A DNA stretch of 64,000 bases from Paraburkholderia caribensis (GCF_002902945.1 NZ_CP026101.1:744001-808000), one strand, 5' to 3'. Positions 15,867-25,547 are shown, counted from the first letter of the stretch. The notes: a model not told the origin generated them from the sequence alone. A program made the numbers and translations.

Positions 15867-16904
15867 TCAGCCAGCCAGCGCGGCCTGAACCTTTTGCGCG
15901 ACGTCGGTGGGCACCCATGCTCTCCACATGTCAGGGTGATCGCGCAGGAACTGCCTTGCCATCGTCGGGCCGTCGATCTTCTTGCTCGTCATGTCGAGGA
16001 TGGTCTTGTTGAGGAAGTCCATCGGGAAGCTGACTTTCGAGTAGGTGTCCATCAGTTGCGGCTCGGCCTGATAGAACGGCGTCGATACGCCGACCTTCAG
16101 ATGCGACACGAGATACGACGACGCGCATTGCGACGTGCTGTTATCCGCGCGCAGTGTGTCCCAGCACTTCTGGTTGAACGCGGGCATCTTCAGCTGGACG
16201 AACTTGTACTTCGCCATCAGCGCGGCGGGTTCCCAGTAGTAGAAGAGGATCGGCTTGCCGCGCTGATATGCCGATTCGATCGCGGCATCGAGCGCGGCGC
16301 CCGTGCCGGGGCGGAAGTCGGTGTATGAATCGTCGAGATTCAGCGTCTTCAACAGACGCCGGTTCACGCGCTCGCAGTCCCAGCCCGACGGGCAGTTCAG
16401 GAAGCGGCCTTTGCCGGGCTCTTCGTCGTCTTCGAACACGCCTTTGTACTTCGGCAGATCGGTCACGGACGCGAGGTTCGGCGCAACGGGCTTGATGTTG
16501 CGCTTCGCGTCGCCCTTCACGACATACTCGGGCACGAACCAGCCTTCGTTGGTGCCGCCCGGCAGCGTGTCGCCGAGCAGCTTCACGCGGCCGTCGTTCA
16601 CCGCTTTCGCGATGATTTCCGAGCGGCCCGTCCACTGTTCGGACCACACTTGCAGGTCGTCGCGCGACAGCGCCGTTTCCGTCGCGGCCGTGTTGCCTGG
16701 AATCGTGTCCGTCTTGCAGCCGTAGCCTTTCTCCGTGATGAAGCGCAGCACTTCCGACGTGAACGAGCCGCTTTCCCACGTGACGCCCGCAAAGCGCACG
16801 GGTTTGCCCGCCGAGCACCAGGCGCCGGCGTGAGCGGCGGCGGGCCATAACGCGCCGGCGGCAAGCGCGACCGTGACGGTGCGCATCAGGGATCTGATCT
16901 GCAT
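15867..16904 (-). CDS. choX: quaternary-amine ABC transporter substrate-binding protein
   Basis: 345 residues with a cleavable signal peptide (cleavage probably after AAAHA, around residue 26). The mature part is of the OpuAC/ProX type (GVTWESGSFTSEVLRFITEKGYGC; PILFYYWEPAALMAKYKFVQL). Aromatic-rich segments such as YYWEP and WSEQWTGR suit an aromatic box for a quaternary ammonium ligand. It precedes permease and ATPase, and follows a mandelate-racemase-family gene on the same strand, so the natural ligand may be more unusual than betaine or choline. Confidence 0.9.
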   Translation of the reverse strand: MQIRSLMRTVTVALAAGALWPAAAHAGAWCSAGKPVRFAGVTWESGSFTSEVLRFITEKGYGCKTDTIPGNTAATETALSRDDLQVWSEQWTGRSEIIAKAVNDGRVKLLGDTLPGGTNEGWFVPEYVVKGDAKRNIKPVAPNLASVTDLPKYKGVFEDDEEPGKGRFLNCPSGWDCERVNRRLLKTLNLDDSYTDFRPGTGAALDAAIESAYQRGKPILFYYWEPAALMAKYKFVQLKMPAFNQKCWDTLRADNSTSQCASSYLVSHLKVGVSTPFYQAEPQLMDTYSKVSFPMDFLNKTILDMTSKKIDGPTMARQFLRDHPDMWRAWVPTDVAQKVQAALAG

Positions 16905-16967
16905 GGTGTGTCTCCGATTGTGATTGGATGTCTGGCGCTGTCGTCGAGCGCCTTTTGGGCCGAGGCG

Positions 16968-18143
16968 TCAGCCGTATGTGCTACTGGAGCCGAGCGTCGC
17001 GGCGAGGATCATTTCGTCGATGGAAAGACCGAGGCCCGGCGCGTCGGACAGCGTGATCCAGCCTTCGCTGTCGATATCGATCGGGCTTTTCAGCATGAAG
17101 TCGCGGCGCGCGATCGACCATTCGGGCGGGTCGTACGGAAATTCGATGAACGGCGCGCTCGCGGCGCCCGCCGTCAGATGCAGGTTCGCAGCGAGGCCGA
17201 TGGCATTGCCCCACGTGTGCGGCGTGAAGACCTTGCCGTGCGCCTCGACGGCTTGCGCGAGCTTGCGCAGCCCTTCCATGCCGAGCGAGCACGCGACGTC
17301 CGGCTGGAACACATCGAGGCAATCGCGCGCGAGCAGTTGATCGAACTCGTAGCGCTCGCGTGTCATCTCGCCGCCGGCCATGCGCAATGCCGGCGACACC
17401 GCCTTGCGCAGCCGCGCCATGCCGTCGTAGTCGCCGCGATGCAGCGGCTCTTCCATCCAGTAGACATTGTGCTTTTCCAGTTCGCGCGCGACAGCGAGCG
17501 CTTCGTCGAAAGTCCACGGCGCCGCCGTGTCCCACGGCATGCGCCAGCCCTGGTTGCAGTCGACCATCAGTTCGAGCCGGTCGCCGACGGCTTCGCGCAC
17601 GGCGGCGAGCACGGCGAGATCGTCTTTCAGTTGCGGACGCCCGAAGCGGATCTTGAGCGCCGGAAAGCCGCGTTCGACGACATGCAGCGCCATGCGCGCC
17701 ATCTCGTCGGGGCGGCGATGCACGCCGCTCGACGCGTACGCGCGAATCCGGTTGCTGCGTCCGCCCGCCATCCGCCAGCACGCCTGCCCGCGAATTTTTC
17801 CGGCGAGGTCCCACAGCGCGATATCGAGCGGCCACGGACGGCCGGCGTGAAAGCCGATGTTGTCGAGCACGGCGCTGTGGCGCGCGAGGTCGAGCGGATC
17901 GCTGCCGATGAACAGATGCTGGTAGTCGGCGAAGCCGTACATCGCGTCGCCGGAGCCGATGCCGACCCGGCCGGCGTCGTCGTGCACGCGCACGATCGTG
18001 GCGGGAAATTTGCGGCGCGGCTGGCTATCCCACGAGGCGGGGAAGGGCGGATCGAGCACCAGCTGATGCTGCGTTATGTCGATCCGGGTGATGCGGGCCG
18101 TTTGCGCGAGGCGGTTCACGGCCTCGCTTGCTTCACGATCCAT
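16968..18143 (-). CDS. mandelate racemase/muconate lactonizing enzyme family protein
   Basis: 391 residues from ATG 18143, which has AGGAGGAG 7 nt upstream. Enolase-superfamily barrel: LKIRFGRPQLKDDLAV (K-x-R at the usual K-x-K site), metal ligands in MVDCNQGW, WMEEPLH and GGEMTRE, then the Asp in VFQPDVACSLG, His in FTPHTWGNAIG and Glu in FIEFPYDPPEW. This arrangement belongs to the mandelate-racemase subgroup, mostly acid-sugar dehydratases. Its place at the head of a quaternary-amine importer operon (63 nt before choX) is unusual. Substrate not predictable from sequence alone. Confidence 0.85.
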   Translation of the reverse strand: MDREASEAVNRLAQTARITRIDITQHQLVLDPPFPASWDSQPRRKFPATIVRVHDDAGRVGIGSGDAMYGFADYQHLFIGSDPLDLARHSAVLDNIGFHAGRPWPLDIALWDLAGKIRGQACWRMAGGRSNRIRAYASSGVHRRPDEMARMALHVVERGFPALKIRFGRPQLKDDLAVLAAVREAVGDRLELMVDCNQGWRMPWDTAAPWTFDEALAVARELEKHNVYWMEEPLHRGDYDGMARLRKAVSPALRMAGGEMTRERYEFDQLLARDCLDVFQPDVACSLGMEGLRKLAQAVEAHGKVFTPHTWGNAIGLAANLHLTAGAASAPFIEFPYDPPEWSIARRDFMLKSPIDIDSEGWITLSDAPGLGLSIDEMILAATLGSSSTYG

Positions 18144-18350
18144 CAGGCGTCTCCTCCTGAATTGACGCAGTGCGGCATTCAATGTGCTGCGCAATGCGTC
18201 TCGAATGGGATAAGAATGACGCCATGCTATGAATGTGGCGCGGGCAACTCAATCGCTTCAATAAAAGTAAATGACTGCATCCAATTCCGAGATATGCGTT
18301 GCGTATCATCGAGTGACACAACTCAACGAACTTCCGGAGACCGTCGCAAC

Positions 18351-19781
18351 ATGGCGATGAATGCCTGGCTGCCACGAATCGAGGCGGGCAGCGAACCGAA
18401 ATATCAGGTCATTGCCCGCGCGTTCGCGCAGGCCATCCTCAATGGGCAATTGCCCGCCGGCGAGAAGTTGCCGCCGCACCGTTCGCTTGCGGGCGAACTG
18501 AAGGTGACGACGGGCACGATCAGCCGCGCCTATGCCGAACTGGAGCGGCAGGGCCTCGCGAACGCGCGCGTCGGCGACGGCACGTATGTCGCGCAGGCGC
18601 GTTCGCGCGAGTTGCCGCCCGCTGCCAGCGGCTACGGGACGCTGCGTACCGGCGTGGTCAGCGCGCCGCCGCTGATCGACCTGGGTCAGAACGTGCCGCA
18701 GTCGACGGAAGAGGCGGCGGCGCTGTGCACGACGCTCGCCGGGATCGCCACCGACCAGCGCCTCGCAGCCGAACTGCTGCAATACGCGCCCGAAGCCGGC
18801 TCGATGCGCCACCGGCTCGCGGGCGCCGCCTGGCTCGGCCGCGCGGGCAGTCCGGCGAGCGCCGCTCGCGTGCTCGTCACGCAGGGCGCGCAGCATGCAC
18901 TGGCGTCGGTGCTGCGCGCCGTCACGCGTCCGGGCGACACCGTGCTGGCCGAGGTGGTCAGCTATCCGGGCATCATCGCGCTCGCGCGGCAACTGCGGCT
19001 GCATCTGGTCGGCGTCGAGATAGATCAGGAAGGGCTGGTGCCCGGCGCGCTGGAACTCGCGTGCAAGTCGCTGCATCCGCGCGCGATCTTCTGCGTGCCG
19101 ACCATCCACAATCCGACGACGGCGACGATGTCGGAACAACGGCGCGACGCCGTCGCGGAAATCCTGCAGCGTCACAGCGTGCTGCTGATCGAGGACATCG
19201 TTCCCGCGATGCTGATGGAAGCGCCGCCCGAGCCGCTCGCCGTGCGCATGCCGGAACAGGCGTTCCTGATCGCGGGGCTGTCGAAGTCGGTTGCGCCGGG
19301 GTTGCGGGTCGGCTATCTGCAGGCGCCTAGCGCGTGGTGCTCGAAGGTCGCCGCTGTGATCCGCAGCGACTGCTGGATGACGGCACCGCTGATGGCCGAG
19401 ATCGTGTCGCGCTGGATCGAAAGCGGCGAGATGGACCGGCTCAACGCGTTGCAGCGCGCGCGCATCGACGCCGAGCACGCGATCGCGGACGAAGCGCTGG
19501 AAGGCGTCGCTTACCGGCGCGCGGCAACCAGCTCGCACCTGTGGCTGCCGCTGCCCGACCCGTGGCGCGCGGCGGAATTCGCAGCGGCGCTGCGCCAGGA
19601 AGGGGTGCTGGTGAAAACAGCCGACAGCTTCGTGATTGGCCGCAATGCCGCGCCGCACGCGATCCGCGTGTGCATGAGCGGCGCGGTCTCGCTCGATGCG
19701 CTCGCGCGCGGACTCGCGCTGATCCGCACGACGCTCGATCACGGGCTGGAAAGCGGCATGGCGTCGTCATACGCGCCTTGA
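18351..19781 (+). CDS. MocR-type GntR/aminotransferase-fold transcriptional regulator
   Basis: 476 residues. A GntR winged helix occupies residues ~15-80 (LPAGEKLPPHRSLAGELKVT, then VTTGTISRAYAELERQGLA). After a linker comes a fold-type-I aminotransferase domain with the PLP-binding lysine at K312 (GLSKSVAPGLRVGYL), so it probably senses PLP or an amino compound. The ATG at 18351 has GGAG upstream; the frame is open far upstream across the antisense of the neighbour, which I reject as an extension. It is divergent from the enolase-family/choXWV operon across 207 nt and is its likely regulator. Confidence 0.88.
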   Translation: MAMNAWLPRIEAGSEPKYQVIARAFAQAILNGQLPAGEKLPPHRSLAGELKVTTGTISRAYAELERQGLANARVGDGTYVAQARSRELPPAASGYGTLRTGVVSAPPLIDLGQNVPQSTEEAAALCTTLAGIATDQRLAAELLQYAPEAGSMRHRLAGAAWLGRAGSPASAARVLVTQGAQHALASVLRAVTRPGDTVLAEVVSYPGIIALARQLRLHLVGVEIDQEGLVPGALELACKSLHPRAIFCVPTIHNPTTATMSEQRRDAVAEILQRHSVLLIEDIVPAMLMEAPPEPLAVRMPEQAFLIAGLSKSVAPGLRVGYLQAPSAWCSKVAAVIRSDCWMTAPLMAEIVSRWIESGEMDRLNALQRARIDAEHAIADEALEGVAYRRAATSSHLWLPLPDPWRAAEFAAALRQEGVLVKTADSFVIGRNAAPHAIRVCMSGAVSLDALARGLALIRTTLDHGLESGMASSYAP

Positions 19782-19895
19782 TCCGCGTCTGCGGCACGTC
19801 GTTGTCTGATGGAATCACAGAGCAAGAAGCGGAGCGTAACGATCGGCTGAAACCGTGACGATGGGTTTTTCGTCATCGCGTCACGGAGGCTGCCG

Positions 19896-21155
19896 ATGCG
19901 CTTTCCCTTGCCGTTTTTCTCATCCCGCGCGCTATTGCCCGCGCCGTTCCAGCAGCTGGCGTGGTCCAACCTGATCGCGCAATCCGCCGAGCAGATCAGT
20001 CTTGCCGCCGCGCCGCTCGTCGCCGTATTCGCGCTCGGCGCGACCGCGCGCGATACCGGGCTGTTGCAAACGGCGCAGACCCTGCCGTTCCTGCTGCTGT
20101 CGATACCGCTCGGCGTCTACGCCGACCGCCGCTCGCGCCGCGCGTTGATGGCGGTGTCGGAAGGCGTGCGCGCGCTGGCGATGGCGAGCGTGTTGCTGCT
20201 CGTGCTGGCGCATGCGTTGACGCTGCCGTTGCTCGCCGTGCTCGGCTTTCTCGCGGCGACGGGCACGGTGGCGTACAGCGTCGCCGCGCCGGCGCTGGTG
20301 CCTGCACTCGTGTCGCGCGCTGCGCTTCCTGTGGCGAATGGGCGCATCGAGCTGGCGCGCAGCGTCGCGTATTCGGCGGGGCCGGCGCTTGGCGGGCTGC
20401 TGGTTGGCGGGATCGGCGCGGGTTGGGCTTACGGATGCGCGGCGGCCCTGTCGACGCTCGCGGCCGCGTTGCTGGCCGGCCTGCATGAACCGCCGCGCGT
20501 GACGACGGCTACGCGTCATTTCATGGTCGAGTTGCGCGACGGCGCGCGATTCGTGTTCGGCGACTCACTGCTGCGCCCGATGCTCGCGACGGCCGTGTTC
20601 TTCAACATCGGGTTTTTCACGCTGCAGGCGGTGTATGTGCCTTATGCCGTGCATCGGCTGGGTTTGAGCGCGTCGGCCATTGGCACGACGCTGGGCGCGT
20701 TCGGCATCGGCATGGTGTGCGGGGCGCTCGCCGCGCCCTTCGTCGCGCGGCGGATGACGTTCGGGCGCATGTTGCTGGTTGGGCCGTTTTGCGGACTGGC
20801 TGCTTCGCTCGTGATGGTCGCGACGCTTGCCGCGCCGTCGTTCTGGCTCGCGGCGGCGAGCTTCTTTCTGCTGGGGGCGGGACCGATTCTATGGACGGTC
20901 GGCTCGACGACGCTGCGTCAGGCAATCACGCCCGCGGGCATGATGGGCCGTGTGTCGGCGCTCAACAGCACGGCGACGTACGGCGCGCGGCCGGTGGGCG
21001 CGCTGCTCGGCGCGACGATCAGCGCCCGCTTCGGCATGGACGCCTGTCTGGTCGCGGCCGCGCTCGGCTTTGCGGTGCAGGCGTGGATCATCGTGATTTC
21101 GCCGGCGGCGCGGCTGGCGCGGATTCCCGACTGTGCCGCAGTGCCGTCGCCGTGA
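19896..21155 (+). CDS. MFS transporter, EntS-like
   Basis: 419 residues, about 12 transmembrane helices. The loop LGVYADRRSRRALM between helices 2 and 3 is the MFS signature, and the general pattern (ARDTGLLQTAQTLPFLLLSIPLG) resembles MFS_3/EntS-type exporters. Follows the MocR gene by 114 nt on the same strand. Substrate unknown. Confidence 0.82.
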   Translation: MRFPLPFFSSRALLPAPFQQLAWSNLIAQSAEQISLAAAPLVAVFALGATARDTGLLQTAQTLPFLLLSIPLGVYADRRSRRALMAVSEGVRALAMASVLLLVLAHALTLPLLAVLGFLAATGTVAYSVAAPALVPALVSRAALPVANGRIELARSVAYSAGPALGGLLVGGIGAGWAYGCAAALSTLAAALLAGLHEPPRVTTATRHFMVELRDGARFVFGDSLLRPMLATAVFFNIGFFTLQAVYVPYAVHRLGLSASAIGTTLGAFGIGMVCGALAAPFVARRMTFGRMLLVGPFCGLAASLVMVATLAAPSFWLAAASFFLLGAGPILWTVGSTTLRQAITPAGMMGRVSALNSTATYGARPVGALLGATISARFGMDACLVAAALGFAVQAWIIVISPAARLARIPDCAAVPSP

Positions 21156-21177
21156 CGCTGCTCGCGACGCACGGCCG

Positions 21178-22122
21178 TCATTCCTTGCCGAACTCCTTCG
21201 CTGCACGGTCGATTGCATCTGCCGTCGCGCCCGCATGCGCGACGGGCACCAGATGGCTCGACGGCGTCTCGACGATCGTCGCGCCGATCCGGTGCGCCAT
21301 CCAGCGCTGGATTTCCGGCGACACGGCGCGGTCGCGCGACGTCACGAGGTAGAACGACGGTTTGTAGCGCCAGGCGGCTTGCGTTGCGCGTTCCTCGAAG
21401 GCTTTGGCCGCGATTGGCTGCTGCGCGGCGACCAGCACGCGCGTCAGGGTTTCGGGCACGTCGGCGGCGAAATCGCTGTGATATCGCGCGGGATCGAGCC
21501 ACAGAAAGCCGGTGCTGTCCTTGATCATTGCCGAGCTGGCGGGCATCTGCGGGCCGCGCTTCAAAATATCGACGGCCGACTCGCCGACGTCCGGCGCGAT
21601 GGCCGAGACGTAGACGAGGCCAACCACCTTCGACGCGTCCGGTCCCGAGCCGGCCTCCGTAATCACCACGCCGCCCCACGAATGCCCGACCAGCACGGTC
21701 GGACCAGATAGTTGGGCGAGCACCCGTTTCGTCGCGGCGAGGTCGTCGGCGAGCGACGTCAGCGGAATCTGCACCGACGCAACCCGATAGCCTTTCTTCT
21801 GCAACCGCGCGATCACACCGTTCCAGCTCGAACCGTCGACGAACGCGCCGTGCACCAGCACGATGTTCTGCACCGGGCCGCTCGGCGGCGCGGCAGCGGC
21901 GGGGGCGGGGCGGGGCGCGGGGGCCGGCGCTGCTGCGGGCGGCGGCGGTGCAGGCTCGGCGGCGGAGGGGGCGGGCGGAGCGGGCGGCATATCCGGCGCA
22001 GGTGCGGCGGGCGCCGCCGCCGGCGCTGCTTGCGGCGCGGGTTGTCCCGTCTGCGCGAACACGCCGGTTGTGGCGATGCAAGCGCCAAGGAGAACGGCAT
22101 AGAGCAGACGTTTCGGCGACAT
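21178..22122 (-). CDS. secreted alpha/beta hydrolase
   Basis: 314 residues from ATG 22122 (GGAG 5 nt upstream). A signal peptide (cleavage near GVFAQ, residue ~23) is followed by a 60-residue Pro/Ala-rich linker and then an alpha/beta-hydrolase fold: NIVLVHGAFVDGSSW (oxyanion region), nucleophile serine in VGHSWGG, and histidine in SSHLVPVAH. It resembles the EstC-like salicylate-esterase-type family. The linker would hold the domain away from a membrane or wall surface. Substrate unknown. Confidence 0.85.
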   Translation of the reverse strand: MSPKRLLYAVLLGACIATTGVFAQTGQPAPQAAPAAAPAAPAPDMPPAPPAPSAAEPAPPPPAAAPAPAPRPAPAAAAPPSGPVQNIVLVHGAFVDGSSWNGVIARLQKKGYRVASVQIPLTSLADDLAATKRVLAQLSGPTVLVGHSWGGVVITEAGSGPDASKVVGLVYVSAIAPDVGESAVDILKRGPQMPASSAMIKDSTGFLWLDPARYHSDFAADVPETLTRVLVAAQQPIAAKAFEERATQAAWRYKPSFYLVTSRDRAVSPEIQRWMAHRIGATIVETPSSHLVPVAHAGATADAIDRAAKEFGKE

Positions 22123-22398
22123 GGCGACTCCATCGGCTGGACGGGATTCTGGGAACATACCGAACGCGGGTCAGGGTGACAACCGCTATCACACGGAGTT
22201 TTCGGACACGTTGAGCAACGGTTTGGCGGTTGCGTGGAAATCTGTCGCGGCGGCGCTAGTGCAGGCGCAGCGCGTCACGACGCGGACCGCGCCGGGTCTG
22301 CCCGATAGGTGGGCACTACGTCGAAGGGTACAATTTACGGCTTTTCCGGACGGGTTCTGCCCGGGCAGTGCGTATTCAATGCAGTGGAGTGAGACATC

Positions 22399-23787
22399 TT
22401 GAGCAACGGACAGCAGCATGACGGCCTGAAGCGTGGCCTGAAGAACCGGCATATCCAGCTGATCGCGCTGGGTGGCGCGATCGGCACGGGGCTTTTTCTC
22501 GGCTCGGCGGGCGTATTGAAGTCGGCGGGGCCGTCGATGATTCTCGGCTACGCGATCGGCGGCTTCATCGCGTTTCTGATCATGCGGCAGCTCGGCGAAA
22601 TGGTGGCGCAGGAACCCGTCGCGGGCTCGTTCAGCCATTTCGCGTACAAGTACTGGGGCGATTTCCCCGGCTTCCTGTCGGGCTGGAACTACTGGGTGCT
22701 GTATGTGCTCGTCAGCATGGCCGAACTGACGGCCGTCGGCACCTACGTGCACTTCTGGTGGCCGGAAGTGCCGGCGTGGGTGTCGGCGCTCGTGTGCTTC
22801 GTCATCATCAACGCGATCAACCTCGCGAACGTAAAGGCGTACGGCGAGACCGAGTTCTGGTTTGCCATCATCAAGGTCGTGGCCGTGATCGGCATGATCG
22901 TGTTCGGCGGCTATCTGCTGCTGAGCGGGCATGGCGGTCCGCAGGCATCGATCTCGAACCTGTGGAGCAAGGGCGGCTTCTTCCCGTACGGTTTCCACGG
23001 CCTCTTCATGATGCTCGCCGTGATCATGTTCTCGTTCGGCGGGCTGGAACTGATCGGCATCACGGCCGCGGAAGCCGACGATCCGCAAAAGAGCATTCCG
23101 AAGGCCGTGAATCAGGTGATCTACCGAATTCTGATTTTCTACATCCTCTCGCTGGTGGTATTGCTGTCGCTGTATCCGTGGAATCAGGTGGCGGAAGGCG
23201 GCAGCCCGTTCGTGATGATCTTTTCGCAGATCGGCGCGGGTTTGACGGCGAACGTGCTCAACGTGGTCGTGCTGACGGCGGCATTGTCCGTGTACAACAG
23301 CGGCGTCTACGCGAATAGCCGCATGCTGTACGGTCTCGCCGAGCAGGGCAATGCGCCGCGCGCGTTGCTCAGGGTCGACGGGCGGGGCGTGCCGTACATG
23401 GCGATCGGCCTGTCGGCGGTGGCGACGTTTGCTTGCGTGATCATCAATTACCTGATTCCCGCGAAGGCGCTCGACGTGCTGATGGCGCTGGTGGTCGCCG
23501 CGCTGGTGCTGAACTGGTCGCTGATCAGCCTCACGCATCTGAAGTCGCGTCGCGCGATGCTCGCGCAGGGCGAGACGCTCGTGTTCAGGTCGCTATGGTT
23601 CCCGGTCGGCAACTGGATCTGTCTTGCGTTCATGGCGATGATTCTCGTCATTCTCGCGATGACGCCAGGACTCAACGTGTCGGTGCTGCTGGTGCCAGTG
23701 TGGCTCTTCGTGATGTGGATCGGCTATGTCGTGAAACGCAGGCGTGCGGCTGCGCATCAGTTGGCGGGCGTGGCGGGCGGGCGCTGA
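22399..23787 (+). CDS. aroP: aromatic amino-acid permease (AroP/PheP family)
   Basis: 462 residues with 12 predicted helices. Strongly AroP/PheP-like: LKNRHIQLIALGGAIGTGLF, LIMRQLGEMV, SHFAYKYWG and MFSFGGLELIGITAAEADDP. It should import Phe, Tyr or Trp by proton symport through the inner membrane. The start is probably TTG at 22399 (GGAG about 10 nt upstream); no ATG fits the family start. A possible -10 (TACAAT, 22329-22334) lies upstream without a good -35. Confidence 0.92.
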   Translation: MSNGQQHDGLKRGLKNRHIQLIALGGAIGTGLFLGSAGVLKSAGPSMILGYAIGGFIAFLIMRQLGEMVAQEPVAGSFSHFAYKYWGDFPGFLSGWNYWVLYVLVSMAELTAVGTYVHFWWPEVPAWVSALVCFVIINAINLANVKAYGETEFWFAIIKVVAVIGMIVFGGYLLLSGHGGPQASISNLWSKGGFFPYGFHGLFMMLAVIMFSFGGLELIGITAAEADDPQKSIPKAVNQVIYRILIFYILSLVVLLSLYPWNQVAEGGSPFVMIFSQIGAGLTANVLNVVVLTAALSVYNSGVYANSRMLYGLAEQGNAPRALLRVDGRGVPYMAIGLSAVATFACVIINYLIPAKALDVLMALVVAALVLNWSLISLTHLKSRRAMLAQGETLVFRSLWFPVGNWICLAFMAMILVILAMTPGLNVSVLLVPVWLFVMWIGYVVKRRRAAAHQLAGVAGGR

Positions 23788-23815
23788 CGCGCGCCTGACG
23801 CTTCCGATCAGACAG

Positions 23816-23850
23816 AAGCCGGATTGGCCGTGAGGCGATCCGGCTTTTTT
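23816..23850 (+). terminator. intrinsic terminator after aroP
   Basis: Stem AAGCCGGAT / ATCCGGCTT with a T6 tail, 29 nt after the stop. Confidence 0.88.
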
Positions 23851-23886
23851 ACAAGCACGGGGCACAAGGGCACGGCGCGCGGCCAG

Positions 23887-23926
23887 AAAACACAAAACCC
23901 GCGGCATCTGACGATGAACGCGGGTT
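23887..23926 (-). terminator. terminator after tRNA-Leu
   Basis: On the minus strand AACCCGCG, a 15-base loop, CGCGGGTT, then a T-rich tail. It is directly downstream of the tRNA gene. Confidence 0.75.
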
Positions 23927-23943
23927 CGTGTGAAGCTGAATTC

Positions 23944-24028
23944 TGGTGCCCAGGGCCGGACTCGAACCGGCACGCCTTGCGGCGGGGGATTTTGAGTCCC
24001 CTGCGTCTACCTGTTTCACCACCTGGGC
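23944..24028 (-). tRNA. tRNA-Leu, anticodon CAA
   Basis: 85 bases including encoded CCA. Acceptor stem GCCCAGG/CCTGGGC, anticodon stem GGGGA/TCCCC with loop CTCAAAA, a long variable arm (GCCGCAAGGC), and TPsiC arm GCCGG TTCGAGT CCGGC. It reads UUG. No integrase or attachment duplication is seen next to it. Confidence 0.96.
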
Positions 24029-24134
24029 TTGTGTTGCGGCCTTTGCAGGCTGTCTCGCACGGCTTTGACGCCAAGCGAAGACGCAGATTATGGCGGAAAA
24101 CCCGTCAGCGGGCAAGCCGACCCGTCCATGCGGT

Positions 24135-25547
24135 TCAGACGGTCCGCGAAAAGCGCTGCATCGCCTGCTGGCCGAGATAACGGTCGAACACCATCGCAAT
24201 GTTGCGCACGAGCATCCGCCCGGCGAGTTCCACATCCAGCCGCCGTGCGCCGATCTTCACCAGACCGTCGTCCTCGAAGGCGCGCAGCCGCTCCAGTTCC
24301 GGCGCGAACGCATCATGGAAGCGGATGCCGTATGCAGCTTCGAACTCGTCGAAGCGCAGTTCGAGATTGCACATCAGTTGCGTGATGATGTCGCGGCGCA
24401 GCCGGTCGTCGGCGCTCAGGCGCACGCCGCGCTGGATCGCCAGTTCGCCTTTGTCGATGGCGGCCGCGTAGCCCGTCAGGTCTTTCGCGTTTTGCGCGTA
24501 GACATCGCCGACCTTGCCGATCGACGATGCCCCGAAGCCGATCAGATCGCACTCGGCGCGCGTGCTGTAGCCCTGGAAATTCCGATGCAGCGTGCGTCGC
24601 GCCTGGGCGCGCGCGAGTTCGTCGGTAGGCAGCGCGAAGTGGTCCATGCCGATGTAGACATAACCCGCGCCCGTCAGGCGTTCGACCACGAGCCGTAACA
24701 GCGCGAGCCGCTCGGCGGGAGAGGGCAGCGCGGACGCATCCATCTGCCGCTGCATCTTGAAGAGCTGCGGCATGTGCGCGTAGCCGAACACGGAAAGCCG
24801 GTCGGGCGCGAGTTCGAGCATCGTGTCGAGCGTCCTGCTGAAGCTGCGGACCGTCTGATACGGCAGCCCGTAGATCAGATCGACGCCGATCGAATGAAAG
24901 CCCGTTGCGCGGGCGGCGCACATCACGCTGGCCGTCATCTCGAGCGGCTGGATGCGGTTGATCGCGCGCTGCACGACGGGATCGAAGTCCTGCACGCCCA
25001 GACTCAGGCGGTTGAAGCCGAGATTGCGCAAATGCACGATGGTCTTCGGCGACGCTTCGCGCGGATCGACTTCGACCGAAAACTCGCCTTCGGCGTCGCT
25101 GCGCAGCAGGAAGTGCTCGTGTGTCGTCGCCATCAGCTCCGTCATTTCGTCGTGCGACAGAAACGTCGGCGTGCCGCCGCCCCAATGCAGTTGCGAGACG
25201 GGCCGCGCGGTATCGAACAGCGACGCCTGCAACGCGATTTCGCGCTTGAGCCGCGCGAGATATGGCGCCGAGCGCGCGCGGTTCTTCGTCACGACCTTGT
25301 TGCAGCCGCAGTAGAAGCAGACGGTGTTGCAAAACGGAATGTGGAAGTACAGCGACAGGTCGGTTTCCGTCGCGCCTTTGTCGGCGGCCGCGCGGCGATA
25401 GTGGTCGAGCGGGAAGTCGTCGTGGAACTGCAGGGCGGTCGGATAGGACGTGTAGCGCGGGCCGTTCGCGCTGTATTTGGCGAGCAGGTCGGGGCGGAAC
25501 AGCGAATCCGCCGAGGGGAAGCGTGGGCCGGAAGGAGCGGTGTTCAT
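24135..25547 (-). CDS. hemN: oxygen-independent coproporphyrinogen III dehydrogenase
   Basis: 470 residues. A radical-SAM enzyme that decarboxylates coproporphyrinogen III to protoporphyrinogen IX without oxygen. The cluster cysteines are C73, C77 and C80 (PFCNTVCFYCGC), with the extra HemN cysteine following; HWGGGTPTFL, VEVDPRE and LSLGVQDFDP are the standard core, and the C-terminal HemN domain is complete. ATG 25547 has GGAG about 9 nt upstream. An FNR-like palindrome lies about 190 bp upstream, suggesting induction at low oxygen. Confidence 0.96.
   Translation of the reverse strand: MNTAPSGPRFPSADSLFRPDLLAKYSANGPRYTSYPTALQFHDDFPLDHYRRAAADKGATETDLSLYFHIPFCNTVCFYCGCNKVVTKNRARSAPYLARLKREIALQASLFDTARPVSQLHWGGGTPTFLSHDEMTELMATTHEHFLLRSDAEGEFSVEVDPREASPKTIVHLRNLGFNRLSLGVQDFDPVVQRAINRIQPLEMTASVMCAARATGFHSIGVDLIYGLPYQTVRSFSRTLDTMLELAPDRLSVFGYAHMPQLFKMQRQMDASALPSPAERLALLRLVVERLTGAGYVYIGMDHFALPTDELARAQARRTLHRNFQGYSTRAECDLIGFGASSIGKVGDVYAQNAKDLTGYAAAIDKGELAIQRGVRLSADDRLRRDIITQLMCNLELRFDEFEAAYGIRFHDAFAPELERLRAFEDDGLVKIGARRLDVELAGRMLVRNIAMVFDRYLGQQAMQRFSRTV

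Noticed and set aside
16908..18350. Long in-frame extension upstream of the MocR gene
   Set aside because: It runs antisense through the enolase-family gene, has the composition of a shadow frame, and the GntR domain starts properly at 18351.
21900..22020. GCC/GGC-rich tract as a tandem repeat region
   Set aside because: It encodes the Pro/Ala linker of the secreted hydrolase, an ordinary low-complexity coding segment.
23944..24028. tRNA-Leu as an integration site for a genomic island
   Set aside because: No integrase, no duplicated tRNA 3' end and no foreign gene block beside it. The same holds for tRNA-Gly at 28857-28930.
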